Of a DNA stretch of 64,000 nt, positions 39,733 to 49,636 are shown in pieces (within the stretch, counting starts at the first letter, position 1; every line of letters starts with the position of its first letter). The notes beneath the pieces are model-generated. The model had not been told where the DNA came from, searched no databases, and saw nothing but the letters and a program-made list of their open reading frames with translations. The stretch covers positions 1 to 64,000 of the forward strand of contig NZ_PQIG01000089.1 in assembly GCF_012349115.1 (NCBI RefSeq), written 5' to 3'. Made by a program: the position numbers and the translations under genes. The DNA comes from Rhizobium ruizarguesonis. GTDB lineage: Bacteria > Pseudomonadota > Alphaproteobacteria > Rhizobiales > Rhizobiaceae.

Positions 39733-42009
39733 TTGCTATCGCCAGATAAACTTACGCCGCGTATCGACCCCTCCCGCGATACGGGAAACGAAGCTGACTT
39801 CATCGATTTCGACAAGCTCATCGCAATCGCCCGCCGACAGTGGCGGATGGTTGCGGCGTGCGGTTTCGCCTTCGCCATTCTGGGCATTGTGTATGTCCTG
39901 ACTTCGGTGCCTGTCTACACCGCCGACACGAGCGTGCTGATCGACCGCAGCGATAGTCAGGTGATCAATCAGCTGGCGGCTTTCGGCCAGATGGACGATG
40001 ACGAAGGTACTGTCCTCAGTCAGGTTGAGCTTTTGAAGTCCGACACGATCGCCTATGCTGTTGTCGACAAGCTGAAACTCGTCGACAATCCGGAGTTCAT
40101 GGGACCGAAGAGCTCGCTTTTTTCTGTCTCAACGTTGAAATCCTTCATGAATTTTCGGTCGTGGTTTGCCGATGACGCAGTCGTCGCCCCCGATCCGGAA
40201 ATGAGGCGGCGAGGCGCTGCGGAGACTGTCGCTGGCAATATCGATGTCGAACGCGTCGGCCGCTCCTACGTCCTCGATGTCAGCTATACCGCGCAGTCGC
40301 CCGGCCTGGCGCGTGATATCGCGGCTGGGATCGCCGACGTCTATCTGGTCGACAAGCTCAATTCCAAATACGAGGCGACGCGCCGGGCCGGCCAATGGCT
40401 GCAGGAGCGCATCGAAGAGCTCCGGCAGCAGGCGCTGGACACCGACCTTGCGGTTCAAAAATTCCGCGGCGAGCATGGGCTTGTCGAGGCCGGATCCGGT
40501 ACGCTGATTAGCGAGCAGCAGCTTTCCGAAATCAACACCCAATTGATCAATGCGCAGGCCGAGACAGCGAAGGCCGAGGCAAGATATGCCCGCGTCAAGT
40601 CGATCATCGACGCCAAGCAGACCGATGCGATCGTCACGGATGTGCTCGACAGCTCGATTTCGAACGACCTACGCAAGAAATATCTGGAAGCTTCCAAGCT
40701 AGAGACCGAAATTGAGGCCCGGCTCGGTCCCGATCACGTCCAGGCGGTTCGGCTTCGTGCGGAAATGGAAGAATATAAGAGGCTCATGTTCGATGAGTTG
40801 AATCGCATCGCCGAAAGCTACCAAAGCGAGCTGCAGGTCGCGAAATCGCGGGAAAATTCTCTGCGCGACAGTGTGACACAGGCGACGGGCGTAGCCGCAA
40901 CGGCCGGCGAAACGCAGGTGCAGCTTCGCGAGCTGGAGCGCACGCGCGATACCTATAAGAATCTCTATCAGAGCTTCTTGACGCGCTATCAGGAAGCAAT
41001 TCAACAGCAGAGCTTTCCGATTACCGCTGCTCGCATCATCACGACGGCGGAGACGCCGACGAAGCCGAGCGCTCCGAAGAGAGCTCTCGTCGTGGCTTTC
41101 GCGATGTTCGTGGGATGTGCATTTGGCAGTGGTATAGCCGCCTTCCGCGAATTCCGGGATCGGTTCTTCCGCACCGGCGACGATGTCCGTGACGTGCTCG
41201 ATGTCGAGTCTCTCGGTGTCATGCCGCTGATTGAAAATAACGTCGACGATCCGACGCTCGTTGATCCCGGCAATCCGCGAAGCATTGCCAGGGGCGGGAA
41301 GACCACGACCTATGTCGAGGAGCATCCGCTCTCGGCATTTGCCGAGACGCTTCGAAGCGCCAAGATAGCCATCGACCTCAGTGCTGCCGATCAGCGCTGC
41401 AAGGTCATCGGCGTCGTGTCGAGCTTGCCCGGCGAGGGGAAGTCGACGACATCCATCAATTTTGCCAAGCTCCTGGCAATGCAGGGTGCGCGTTGCCTGC
41501 TTATCGACGGCGACATGCGCAATCCTGGTGCTACCCGGGCGATCGGCCGCCATGCGGAGGCCGGCTTGCTCGAGGCGATCGTTGACAGCCGGCCGCTCAA
41601 GGATCTGATCCTTCTCGATCCCAAAACAAAGCTCGCATTTTTGCCGACGGTGGCACGGTATCGTGTCCCGCATTCGTCGGAGCTGCTTGCGTCACGCGGC
41701 ATGGATCAGCTTCTTCAAACGGCACGTCAAAGCTTCGATTATATTATCGTCGACCTGCCGCCCTTGGCGCCGGTTGTGGATGCACGCGCCATCAATTCGA
41801 AGCTGGATGCGGTGGTTTTCGTTATCGAGTGGGGAAAGACATCGCGCAAGGTCGTGCAGTCGACCTTGCTGTCCGAGCCGGAACTCTATGCGAAATGCGT
41901 CGGTACTATATTGACCAAGGTGGACCCGTCGCAGATGAAACTTTACCGGACATTCGGTTCGAGCGAGTATTATTATAAGCGTTATTCGCGATACTATACC
42001 GAAAGCTGA
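39733..42009 (+). CDS. pssP: Wzz/BY-kinase chain-length and export protein (Wzc/ExoP type)
   Basis: A 758-residue inner membrane co-polymerase. First helix near residues 37-58, Wzz domain and long periplasmic coiled coil (about 65-440), second helix near 450, then a cytoplasmic BY-kinase: Walker A LPGEGKSTT near 567, Walker A' LLIDGDMRNPG near 590, Walker B IIVDLPPLAP near 670, and a C-terminal tyrosine cluster (SSEYYYKRYSRYYTES) for autophosphorylation. It pairs with PssN and PssT. The start is TTG with GGAG 7 bases upstream; no ATG is nearby. Confidence 0.9.
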   Translation: MLSPDKLTPRIDPSRDTGNEADFIDFDKLIAIARRQWRMVAACGFAFAILGIVYVLTSVPVYTADTSVLIDRSDSQVINQLAAFGQMDDDEGTVLSQVELLKSDTIAYAVVDKLKLVDNPEFMGPKSSLFSVSTLKSFMNFRSWFADDAVVAPDPEMRRRGAAETVAGNIDVERVGRSYVLDVSYTAQSPGLARDIAAGIADVYLVDKLNSKYEATRRAGQWLQERIEELRQQALDTDLAVQKFRGEHGLVEAGSGTLISEQQLSEINTQLINAQAETAKAEARYARVKSIIDAKQTDAIVTDVLDSSISNDLRKKYLEASKLETEIEARLGPDHVQAVRLRAEMEEYKRLMFDELNRIAESYQSELQVAKSRENSLRDSVTQATGVAATAGETQVQLRELERTRDTYKNLYQSFLTRYQEAIQQQSFPITAARIITTAETPTKPSAPKRALVVAFAMFVGCAFGSGIAAFREFRDRFFRTGDDVRDVLDVESLGVMPLIENNVDDPTLVDPGNPRSIARGGKTTTYVEEHPLSAFAETLRSAKIAIDLSAADQRCKVIGVVSSLPGEGKSTTSINFAKLLAMQGARCLLIDGDMRNPGATRAIGRHAEAGLLEAIVDSRPLKDLILLDPKTKLAFLPTVARYRVPHSSELLASRGMDQLLQTARQSFDYIIVDLPPLAPVVDARAINSKLDAVVFVIEWGKTSRKVVQSTLLSEPELYAKCVGTILTKVDPSQMKLYRTFGSSEYYYKRYSRYYTES

Positions 42010-42713
42010 TGTTCCGCGGTCAGTTCGTTTCGGTTACCAGAATCGCTTTCGTTATCGTCACCGTCGTCTTTGTGGTGCTGGCCGGTCGAGAGCTCTCCGC
42101 TTCGATAAGAACGGCCAGCATCTCGATCGTCGCCGAAAGGATCGAGCGCGGAGAGACGGTCGCGGATGACGTCGTGACCAAATATGCGTTGCGTAGTGTC
42201 GACGTCGTTGACGGTCATTATTGCCGATCAGACATTGTGGCTGCTGGCGTAACCCTCGTTCTGGCGCAACTCGATCGGCAGAATGTCAATGTCAACTACG
42301 ACGCCTGGGCCGTTGCAGCGTCGAGTGCGCGCCAGTATCTGCGGTATGCGCTTTCGTGCATGCCGACGAACAGCAATTTTTGGCTTCGCCTTGCGGCCGT
42401 GCAGTCGACAATTGCGGAAGAGCCGGTCGCGATTGCGGGAATGATGAAGCGTTCGGTTGTGCTCGCCCCCCACGACCAGGTGATGATTCTGACGCGGTTT
42501 TATTTCTGGAACGATTTTACCGATGCAACGCTTGCCGCGGCAAAGAGCGCGCTCGATAGCGATCTTACGACGATGCTGAAACTGGGCGATCGTTGCAGGG
42601 TCAACGCCACGATAAAAGAGATTAGCCCACAGCTTCGTCCAATCTTCGATCAAACCTGGACGAGCGTTGGAGAGGCTGCGACGGCGCGGTTCCGACAGCG
42701 TTGCAGCAAGTAA
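42009..42713 (+). CDS. Membrane-anchored protein of unknown function coupled to pssP
   Basis: A 234-residue protein with one N-terminal helix (IAFVIVTVVFVVLAGRELS) and a probably periplasmic remainder of TPR-like helices (AASSARQYLRYALSCMPTNSNFW trimmed, then RLAAVQSTIAEEPVAIAGM), with several Cys. Its ATG overlaps the pssP stop (TGATG), so the two are co-translated, and a terminator follows. No family is recognised; an accessory role in export or chain-length control is an inference from position. Confidence 0.7.
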   Translation: MFRGQFVSVTRIAFVIVTVVFVVLAGRELSASIRTASISIVAERIERGETVADDVVTKYALRSVDVVDGHYCRSDIVAAGVTLVLAQLDRQNVNVNYDAWAVAASSARQYLRYALSCMPTNSNFWLRLAAVQSTIAEEPVAIAGMMKRSVVLAPHDQVMILTRFYFWNDFTDATLAAAKSALDSDLTTMLKLGDRCRVNATIKEISPQLRPIFDQTWTSVGEAATARFRQRCSK

Positions 42714-42901
42714 ATCACCGAGTCGGCTTTCAAAGACAGTTCCAAGCTCCAAAACGGCGCTGAACCAACGCCCGATGGAATATAATCGTGCTGTTCTGGA
42801 GGCAGTTCCGAGCTCCGCTGAAGTTAGCGGTCCATCTGGTTGCCGGCAGCCGCGCACGACGGCTCATTCTCTTAACCGGAGCTCAACTTGTATAAAGCAA
42901 C

Positions 42902-42932
42902 GCCCGCTGCTTACGCGGCGGGCTTTGTTTTT
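42902..42932 (+). terminator. Rho-independent terminator after the pssNOP block
   Basis: GCCCGCTGC-TTAC-GCGGCGGGC followed by TTTGTTTTT. It is also placed to end the converging rapA-like transcript, though it has no T-run on that side. Confidence 0.8.
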
Positions 42933-42948
42933 GATTGGCTATTGATGA

Positions 42949-43647
42949 TCAGACTTCTGCGTCCGCGCCAGTGATGTTGAGTGTCAGAACGCCGACGTCG
43001 GTGTGGCCTTCGCCGTCAGAGATCTTGTAGAACTGGACGGTTTCCGTGACGTGATCGCCCGCAGCAACATCCACTGCCAGATCATAGGTAAATGTTCCAT
43101 CCGCTTTGACATGGAACGTGCCATACGTGCCGGCGACATCGGTCGTTGCGCTTGGATCGCCGTTTACGGTCGTGGCGCCGAACTGGCGGAGGAAGAGATG
43201 ACCATTGTCGCCGGCAATGTCGTTATCCAGGGCGTTGCCGCCGATGGCGTCGCCTTCGGTGAAGCTGTAGTGGTCGTCGACGGCGATCGGCTTTACCTGT
43301 GTTACGCCCTGAATGTTCAGCGTGAACAGGCCGACATCGGTATGACCGCTGCCGTCGGAAATCTTGTACGAGACCTTCTCCTGGAGCAATTCACCATTGG
43401 TGAAGTTGACCTTGGCAGCGTCGCTCAGGACATAGGTGTAACTACCGTCAGGCTTGACGAAGAAGGTGCCGTAGTCGCCTTGGATCTCTGTGATCTGGCT
43501 GTTGCCGCTCTTGGCGCCAACGCTCGCACCGTCGAAGGCGCGCAGGAACAGGTGTCCGTTATCGGATGAATCGTTGGAAAGCAGATTTCCTGAAATGGCG
43601 TCAGTTTCCAGGAATGTTGCACTATCGTCGGTTGCGTGAACAGCCAT
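42949..43647 (-). CDS. rapA2: Tandem cadherin-like (CHDL/VCBS) secreted protein, RapA type
   Basis: A 232-residue protein made of two repeats: residues about 5-115 and 120-230. Each contains GHLFLR near the start, GTYGTF or GDYGTF in the middle and YKISDG-GHTDVG near the end, then a TLNI strand. There is no signal peptide, as expected for a type I secretion substrate. In R. leguminosarum RapA2 is such a tandem cadherin-like lectin that binds exopolysaccharide with calcium and is exported by PrsDE, whose genes lie nearby. AAGGAGAG precedes the ATG. Confidence 0.8.
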   Translation of the reverse strand: MAVHATDDSATFLETDAISGNLLSNDSSDNGHLFLRAFDGASVGAKSGNSQITEIQGDYGTFFVKPDGSYTYVLSDAAKVNFTNGELLQEKVSYKISDGSGHTDVGLFTLNIQGVTQVKPIAVDDHYSFTEGDAIGGNALDNDIAGDNGHLFLRQFGATTVNGDPSATTDVAGTYGTFHVKADGTFTYDLAVDVAAGDHVTETVQFYKISDGEGHTDVGVLTLNITGADAEV

Positions 43648-44326
43648 CGGTTCTCTCCTTGAATTGTTCTTTGCTAGGTCAATTCTGACCTTTAGCGAGC
43701 TGCCCGATTAAGGATATCTTAATACAGAGAGTCAAGGGTGTAATTAACAGCAAGTGAACATTTTGGGGTGTATCGTACAATAATGACACACCTGGAACTC
43801 GCATAAGATAGTGAAACGCCGGGGGATTGTTGCGTTAAAAATAAGTGAAAATGTCAAATGACAGATACGAATCCATTTTTCTTCGGAATAGAAGAATGTT
43901 TATTCAAGGGTAATTTATAAAAATACGCTGATGTTCAGATGTGCAGATGAGATATTGACATAATCACTACGGGCTATGGCGTGACATTTTTCGTTGCTCG
44001 CTCGATCTCATGATTTTCGGCGAAGTAACTGATGTCGCGCTCTTGTCACATATGTTTATTAAGTAAGCTTTCTTTCGAGGCGCAATTTTCGCAAATTAAT
44101 ATGCGTGTCCTGGAAGATAGTCTTAATGCCACTGCTGATGTCAGGTAACCTGTTCATAATTGTGCAGCGCAACTTTTTTTGCAACGCGAAATATTCGAGA
44201 AGCGAAGATATTTTGTAGAGGATGTAAGAATTGTCGCGAGATAGAACGCATTTTAGTGTTCCATTTTAGGAGGCAGAGAGAAGTCTGCAGGTAAAAGATT
44301 TTCCAGTATCTTTGGGAGATCATGGC
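43648..44326. promoter_or_regulatory. Long AT-rich divergent region between rapA2 and the glycanase gene
   Basis: A 679-bp region far more AT-rich than its surroundings, with no credible gene. It contains GGTGTATCGTACAATAATGACACACC, whose ends are inverted repeats, and many A/T tracts. Such regions are typical targets of MucR/RosR-type regulators in rhizobia; no defined site is claimed. Confidence 0.45.
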
Positions 44327-45937
44327 GTGACCGTCTACTATGTAAATTCGGCAACGGGATCCAATCAGAATAGTGGGATGAGCGAGCAGTCGGCTTTCGC
44401 GACGCTTTCCGCGGTCGAATCCTTGAGGCTAAAGCCGGGAGACAGCGTGCTGCTTGCCGCCGGAAGCGTGTTTAACGAGCAATTCGACCTGAAATACTCC
44501 GGCACTGTCAGCTCTCCGATTACCATTGGCAGTTACGGCGTTGGCGATGCGCCGGTCATTCACAGTAGCAATGACGGCATCCACGGCTCGAAGGCTTCAA
44601 ACATCATCGTGGAGAACATCAAGATTGCTGATACCGGCGGTGCGGCGATATATGCGGGAAATGTCACTAACTGGACCGTCCGCAACGTCGAGGTCGAAAA
44701 TACCGGACTTGCCGGCAAGCCTGGTTCCGTCAATTTCCAGAGCAGTCAGAACATTACCATCGAGAACAGCAAGATTTCCGGCGTGAACGGAGACGGCATC
44801 TGGATGGATAAAGTGATTGGCGTTACCATCGTTAATAACCTGGTCATTAACAGCCAGGGCGCTGCGGCAGACGCCGTTCAGTTGAACGACAGCAGCAATA
44901 TCCTGATCAAGGGTAACCACCTGGAGCAGACGGAGACCAATAGCGCAAAGGGCGTCCTGGTGCTTGTTCGAGCTGTAAATGCAGTGGTCGAGGACAACAC
45001 CGTGGTCGGTGGCGGTTTCGGGATAGGTGCCAACGCAGGCAAGAATATCGCCATCCACGACAATGACATTTCGGGATATGGTGGTTACAGTTGGTCTTTC
45101 GGCATCGGCCTTGGCGACCAGGGCGATGCGACAAACTATGATATCAGTGGAAACTATATTCATAACGGCGTCTGGGGCGTGTCGATCAGCGCTGCAGGTT
45201 ACCCAAGTTATACACGCACGGATATCGATATTCATGGTAATGTCTTTGACGACCTGTCGTCCTCGGCGCTGAAGGTCGACAGGCCTGCATCCGGCTCTTT
45301 CCATGATAATATCATCGACAGCGTGGTGTCGACGTTGACAATGCCGGTCGCAATTGCCCTCCAGAGCACATTCTTGATCAACGATAATAAAACGCTGGAG
45401 CAAGCGCAGGCCGAACTCGACGCAACGACTGGCAACACCCCGTCCAACAATGAGGCGCCTACCACACCGGTTGCGGAGCCGCATGTCGAACCGTCAACAC
45501 CGACGCAGACAAGCACTCCGGCGCCCGCGACCGAAGCGCAGGTTTCCACCCCACCCACCGTCGCCGTTCGCAAGATTGTCGCAGCCCATGACAGCCTGAA
45601 GATCTCGACGGATACGGGCAGCGCCTATCATGGCAACCTCCTCGAAAACGATAACGCAATCAATGGAACCGTGCTGCTTCGTCGCTTCGGTGACAGTGCA
45701 GTGGACAAGCATGGCCTGACGCTGACGGGGAAATACGGCGTCATCCATGTGGAGAGCGATGGTGATTACACGTATACGGTCGATGCGGTGAAAATCGCCG
45801 GTCTCAGCGGAAAGGTCAGCGAATCCTTCCAATATAAGATTTCTGACGGCGCTTCTCACGTCGATACCGACTCGCTCGGCGTGTATATAAATGTGGACGC
45901 GTTCCATAGCAGCCAAGCATCGCACCTGCTGGTTTGA
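44327..45937 (+). CDS. plyA: Beta-helix glycanase with C-terminal cadherin-like domain (PlyA/PlyB type)
   Basis: A 536-residue protein. Residues 1 to about 360 are a right-handed parallel beta-helix with many N-rich turns (ASNIIVENIKIADTGGAAIY; SSQNITIENSKISG). A Pro/Thr linker (about 370-425) leads to one cadherin-like domain (VLLRRFGDS, GKYGVIHVESDG, YKISDG-SHVDTD) like those of the RapA-type protein. There is no signal peptide. PlyA and PlyB of R. leguminosarum are exopolysaccharide glycanases secreted by PrsDE. GTG at 44327 is the start: GGGAG lies upstream and no in-frame ATG is available. Confidence 0.78.
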   Translation: MTVYYVNSATGSNQNSGMSEQSAFATLSAVESLRLKPGDSVLLAAGSVFNEQFDLKYSGTVSSPITIGSYGVGDAPVIHSSNDGIHGSKASNIIVENIKIADTGGAAIYAGNVTNWTVRNVEVENTGLAGKPGSVNFQSSQNITIENSKISGVNGDGIWMDKVIGVTIVNNLVINSQGAAADAVQLNDSSNILIKGNHLEQTETNSAKGVLVLVRAVNAVVEDNTVVGGGFGIGANAGKNIAIHDNDISGYGGYSWSFGIGLGDQGDATNYDISGNYIHNGVWGVSISAAGYPSYTRTDIDIHGNVFDDLSSSALKVDRPASGSFHDNIIDSVVSTLTMPVAIALQSTFLINDNKTLEQAQAELDATTGNTPSNNEAPTTPVAEPHVEPSTPTQTSTPAPATEAQVSTPPTVAVRKIVAAHDSLKISTDTGSAYHGNLLENDNAINGTVLLRRFGDSAVDKHGLTLTGKYGVIHVESDGDYTYTVDAVKIAGLSGKVSESFQYKISDGASHVDTDSLGVYINVDAFHSSQASHLLV

Positions 45938-46399
45938 ATCACGCCAAGAGAGCGCCGGCCCGCTGTTCAACATCTGAAAGCTTGATGATGACGGGGTGTC
46001 GGCGGTCGAAGGCGCGGATAAAAAAATAGTTCCGCCGTTCATAGGAAAAATGAACTATAGATTGAATTTATAGTTAACGCCCCAGTAAACGTCGCGCATA
46101 TGCGCGCGATACGTTCATCTCTCTGCGCCGTTGTTGGGCAATTTGCGATTTTCACTTGCTTAGGTTGGTATATTTAGCGTAGCGTCAAGTCAGAATCCCT
46201 GAAGCCGCTCGTTATAAATTGGAATTTTTGGTCACTTTTTGGTTGGATTCATGTAATAGGTCGTGGGCTTGCAAGCGGGTCCGGCGCCGGTGTCGGGGTC
46301 CAAGGCAGTCGTGTCATTGATCGGGCGTGATGGACCCGGAGCTGGAGTGTGCGCCGGCATATTTGCTTTCGTGCGATGCGGTAAGAGAGGGATTATTTC
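45938..46399. promoter_or_regulatory. Intergenic region upstream of prsD
   Basis: A 462-bp AT-rich gap with two notable sites: AACTATA-N9-TATAGTT (46053-46075) and a perfect 14-bp palindrome CGCGCATATGCGCG (46093-46106). Either may be a regulator site for prsDE. No gene is credible in this stretch. Confidence 0.5.
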
Positions 46400-48166
46400 G
46401 TGTTTCAGAATTCAGCAGCTGATGTCAGCGAGCCATCCAAAGCATTGAGGAAATGCAAGGGGGGGCTTGTTTTCATTGGAATAGCAAGCGCGCTTATCAA
46501 TATCCTATACCTTACAAGTTCATTTTTTATGCTTGAGGTGTATGACCGGGTCATCCCCAGCAAAAGCATACCTTCGCTGGCTGTCCTGGCAATACTTGCG
46601 TTAATGCTTTACTGTTTTCAAGGAGCGTTCGAGGTTCTGCGAAGCAGGATGCTTGTGCGTGTTGCCGGTGCGCTTGACGAGATGGTGAACGGACGTGTGT
46701 TCCGCGCGCTGATCAAGGCTCCGTTGAAGGTCAAAATCGGCGGCGACGGGCTTCAGCCGTTGCGCGACTTCGACCAGATCAGAACCTTCCTGTCCGGTAT
46801 GGGCCCGACAGCGATGTTCGATCTGCCCTGGTTGCCGTTCTATATCGTGATCTGCTTCCTCTTTCATCCGGCGATCGGATATATCGCGATCGGTGGATCG
46901 CTGGTTCTCGCCATCCTGACGTTCATGACCAATCAGGGAACGCGTACGCTCTCAAAGAAGCAATCTGACTCCGCCAATATGCGGAATGCCTTCGCGCAGA
47001 CCTCGATCCGCAACTCCGAGGTTATTCACGCCATGGGCATGGCAGGCACGATGGCCGAAATCTGGGACCGCAAGAACAGTGAATACCGGACGATCACCCG
47101 GCAGGCATCGGATGTCGGCAACGGATATGCGACCTTGTCGAAGATTTTCCGTATTGCTTTGCAATCGGGAACGCTCGCGACAGGCGCAATCCTGGTCATT
47201 CAAGGGCAGGCCTCTTCGGGAATTATCATCGCGGGCTCGATATTGACCTCGCGCGCTCTGGCGCCTGTCGAAGCGGCGATCGGAAATTGGCGTGGTTTCG
47301 TTTCTGCTCAGCAGAGCTGGGCGCGGCTTTCGAGCCTGTTGAAAACCATTCCTGAGATTCCAGCCCCCCTTGCGCTCGCGGCCCCTACCAAGCAAGTCAC
47401 TGTCGAGGGCTTGGCGAGCGGACCGCCGGCGGGCCAGCGCCTGGTCATCTCCGATGTCAGCTTCGGCTTGAGGGCGGGGAGCGCGCTTGGGGTCATTGGT
47501 TACAGTGCTTCGGGCAAGTCGTCGTTGGCACGGGCGATGATGGGCATCTGGCCGACCGTCAGAGGATCCATTCGTCTCGATGGCGCTGCGCTGGATCAGT
47601 GGGACGGCGACGCACTTGGCCGGCATATCGGTTATCTCCCGCAGGATGTGGAGCTTTTCTCGGGGACCGTCGCGCAGAATATCTGCCGTTTCGCGAAGGA
47701 GATGTCACCCGAGGTCGTGGTTGCCGCAGCGCGGGCGGCGCGTGTTCACGATCTTATTCTTCGTCTACCGAACGGTTACGAAACCGAAATCGGCGAAGGC
47801 GGTGCTGCACTTTCGGCCGGCCAGAGACAGCGTATCGCGCTGGCAAGAGCGCTTTACGGCGAACCATTCCTCGTCGTGCTCGACGAACCGAACTCCAATC
47901 TCGATGAAGAAGGCGAGCGGGCGCTGAGTGCCGCGATCATGAGCGTGCGGGCGCGCGGCGGCATTGTCGTTGTCATCGCACATCGGTCCGGCGTTCTGGC
48001 GGTCTGCGACTTCGTGCTGATGATGCAGGAAGGCCGTATGATCGCGTTTGGTCCCAAAGAGGAAGTTCTGGCAAGGGTCAGCCGGCCGGAAGCGGCGCGT
48101 ACGCCGATTGCCGAGCGCGTGGCTCAGCTTAAAGTCGTGGTCGACGGCATGAATGCGGCCGAATAG
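46400..48166 (+). CDS. prsD: Type I secretion ABC transporter PrsD
   Basis: A 588-residue inner membrane ABC exporter. Transmembrane domain residues about 25-300 (starting GLVFIGIASALINILYLTSS), ATPase domain about 335-560 with Walker A GYSASGKSS near 366, signature LSAGQRQRIALARALYG and Walker B LVVLDEPNSNLD. It exports RapA- and Ply-type proteins without cleaved signals. The start is GTG with GAGAGG 10 bases upstream. It is followed by prsE after 15 bp. Confidence 0.9.
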   Translation: MFQNSAADVSEPSKALRKCKGGLVFIGIASALINILYLTSSFFMLEVYDRVIPSKSIPSLAVLAILALMLYCFQGAFEVLRSRMLVRVAGALDEMVNGRVFRALIKAPLKVKIGGDGLQPLRDFDQIRTFLSGMGPTAMFDLPWLPFYIVICFLFHPAIGYIAIGGSLVLAILTFMTNQGTRTLSKKQSDSANMRNAFAQTSIRNSEVIHAMGMAGTMAEIWDRKNSEYRTITRQASDVGNGYATLSKIFRIALQSGTLATGAILVIQGQASSGIIIAGSILTSRALAPVEAAIGNWRGFVSAQQSWARLSSLLKTIPEIPAPLALAAPTKQVTVEGLASGPPAGQRLVISDVSFGLRAGSALGVIGYSASGKSSLARAMMGIWPTVRGSIRLDGAALDQWDGDALGRHIGYLPQDVELFSGTVAQNICRFAKEMSPEVVVAAARAARVHDLILRLPNGYETEIGEGGAALSAGQRQRIALARALYGEPFLVVLDEPNSNLDEEGERALSAAIMSVRARGGIVVVIAHRSGVLAVCDFVLMMQEGRMIAFGPKEEVLARVSRPEAARTPIAERVAQLKVVVDGMNAAE

Positions 48167-48181
48167 GCCAGAAGGAAGATT

Positions 48182-49489
48182 GTGAGCAAGGTTATCAGTG
48201 AATCGAAACGCTCCCTCAATCGGCATGTTGCCGTTGTCGGTGTGTTGTCGATAGCCCTCGTTTGTGGCATCGGCGGTTGGGCGGCGACGACAGAGCTTTC
48301 GAGCGCAGTCATCGGCGAGGGCGTGATCGTCGTCGACGGCGATGTCAAGAAGATCCAGCACCTGACAGGTGGTATCGTGTCGGAATTGCTGGTCTCCGAA
48401 AACGACCATGTGACGGCAGGGCAGGTGCTGATCCGGCTCGATGGAACGACGACCCGAGCGAACCTCTCGATTGTCGAAAGCACGCTCGCTCAGCTTTATG
48501 CGCGCCGTGCCCGTCTAAAGGCGGAACGGATCGGCGCCGAATCGTTCGAGGTCGAGGAAAACATCACCGATCTGACATCCAGCACCTCGGCGCAGAAGCT
48601 TCTCGATGGCGAGCAGAAGTTGTTCGACAGTCGCAGGTCGGCGCTTATCGGGATGAAGAGCCAGCTGGCATCGCGTAAGGATCAGCTGGCCGAGCAGGTA
48701 AAGGGGTTGGTCGTTCAGATCAATGCCACCAATGATTCCCTGGGCTTGATCGAAGAGGAGCTTGGAGGCATTGATGTGCTCTATAAGAAGGGGCTGGTCA
48801 CGCTTCAGCGTTTGAATCAGCTCAAGCGGGCACGTGCCGATCTCCAGGGCAACAGCGGCCAGGAAATTGCAGCAAAGGCGGAGGCCGAGGGCAAGGCAAT
48901 CGAGATCGATCGCCAGTCGATCCAGCTCGACGAGGATCGTCGTTCGGAGATCGCAAAGGACCTGACCGACGTCGAGGCGCAGATAGCCGAATATGAAGAG
49001 CGCCGCGGAACCGCGCTCGATCAGCTGCACCGTCTCGACATCACCGCGCCGCTGACCGGACGAGTTCACGAGCTTTCGGTTCACACCGTCAATGGCGTCA
49101 TCGATCCCGGTCAGACGCTGATGCTCGTCGTGCCCGAAAACAACGAGCTTACGGTCGAGGCGAAAGTTGCCACCCGCGACATTGATCAGGTTCACGTCGG
49201 TCAGTCCGTCGATGTGCGTTTCAGCGCTTTCGATCAACGCACGACGCCTGACGTGAGCGGTGAGATTACCTCTATCGCTCCTGATATCGTCAAGGATGAG
49301 CGCACGGGCATTAGCTACTATCCCCTGCGCGTCAAGCCGAAACCTGAAAGCATCGCCAGGATGAAGACAATAAAGCTCTATCCCGGCATGCCGGCGGAGG
49401 TCTTTATCAAGATCGGCGACCGGACGGTTATATCCTATCTCACCAAGCCTCTGACCGATCAGATGCAGCACGTATTTCGTCAGGAGTGA
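48182..49489 (+). CDS. prsE: Type I secretion periplasmic adaptor PrsE
   Basis: A 435-residue HlyD-family adaptor: short cytoplasmic start, one helix (VAVVGVLSIALVCGIGGWA), lipoyl halves (LTGGIVSELLVSENDHVTAGQVL), a long coiled coil (about residues 95-270) and the family end region ITAPLTGRVHELSVHTVNGVI with KLYPGMPAEVFI. It bridges PrsD to a TolC-type channel encoded elsewhere. The GTG start follows GGAAGATT. Confidence 0.9.
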   Translation: MSKVISESKRSLNRHVAVVGVLSIALVCGIGGWAATTELSSAVIGEGVIVVDGDVKKIQHLTGGIVSELLVSENDHVTAGQVLIRLDGTTTRANLSIVESTLAQLYARRARLKAERIGAESFEVEENITDLTSSTSAQKLLDGEQKLFDSRRSALIGMKSQLASRKDQLAEQVKGLVVQINATNDSLGLIEEELGGIDVLYKKGLVTLQRLNQLKRARADLQGNSGQEIAAKAEAEGKAIEIDRQSIQLDEDRRSEIAKDLTDVEAQIAEYEERRGTALDQLHRLDITAPLTGRVHELSVHTVNGVIDPGQTLMLVVPENNELTVEAKVATRDIDQVHVGQSVDVRFSAFDQRTTPDVSGEITSIAPDIVKDERTGISYYPLRVKPKPESIARMKTIKLYPGMPAEVFIKIGDRTVISYLTKPLTDQMQHVFRQE

Positions 49490-49636
49490 TTGGCGGCTGT
49501 TTCGCGTTAGGAGCCCCACGTCTTAAAGCAGCCGTTGTCATTCGCCGGGCTGGGGTTGGGTTATTTCGTGGCGCTTGAACAGAGGTATGAGCTTCCATTT
49601 CACGAAATTGTCTCAAGCCTGCTGCAGGGTCTCCCT

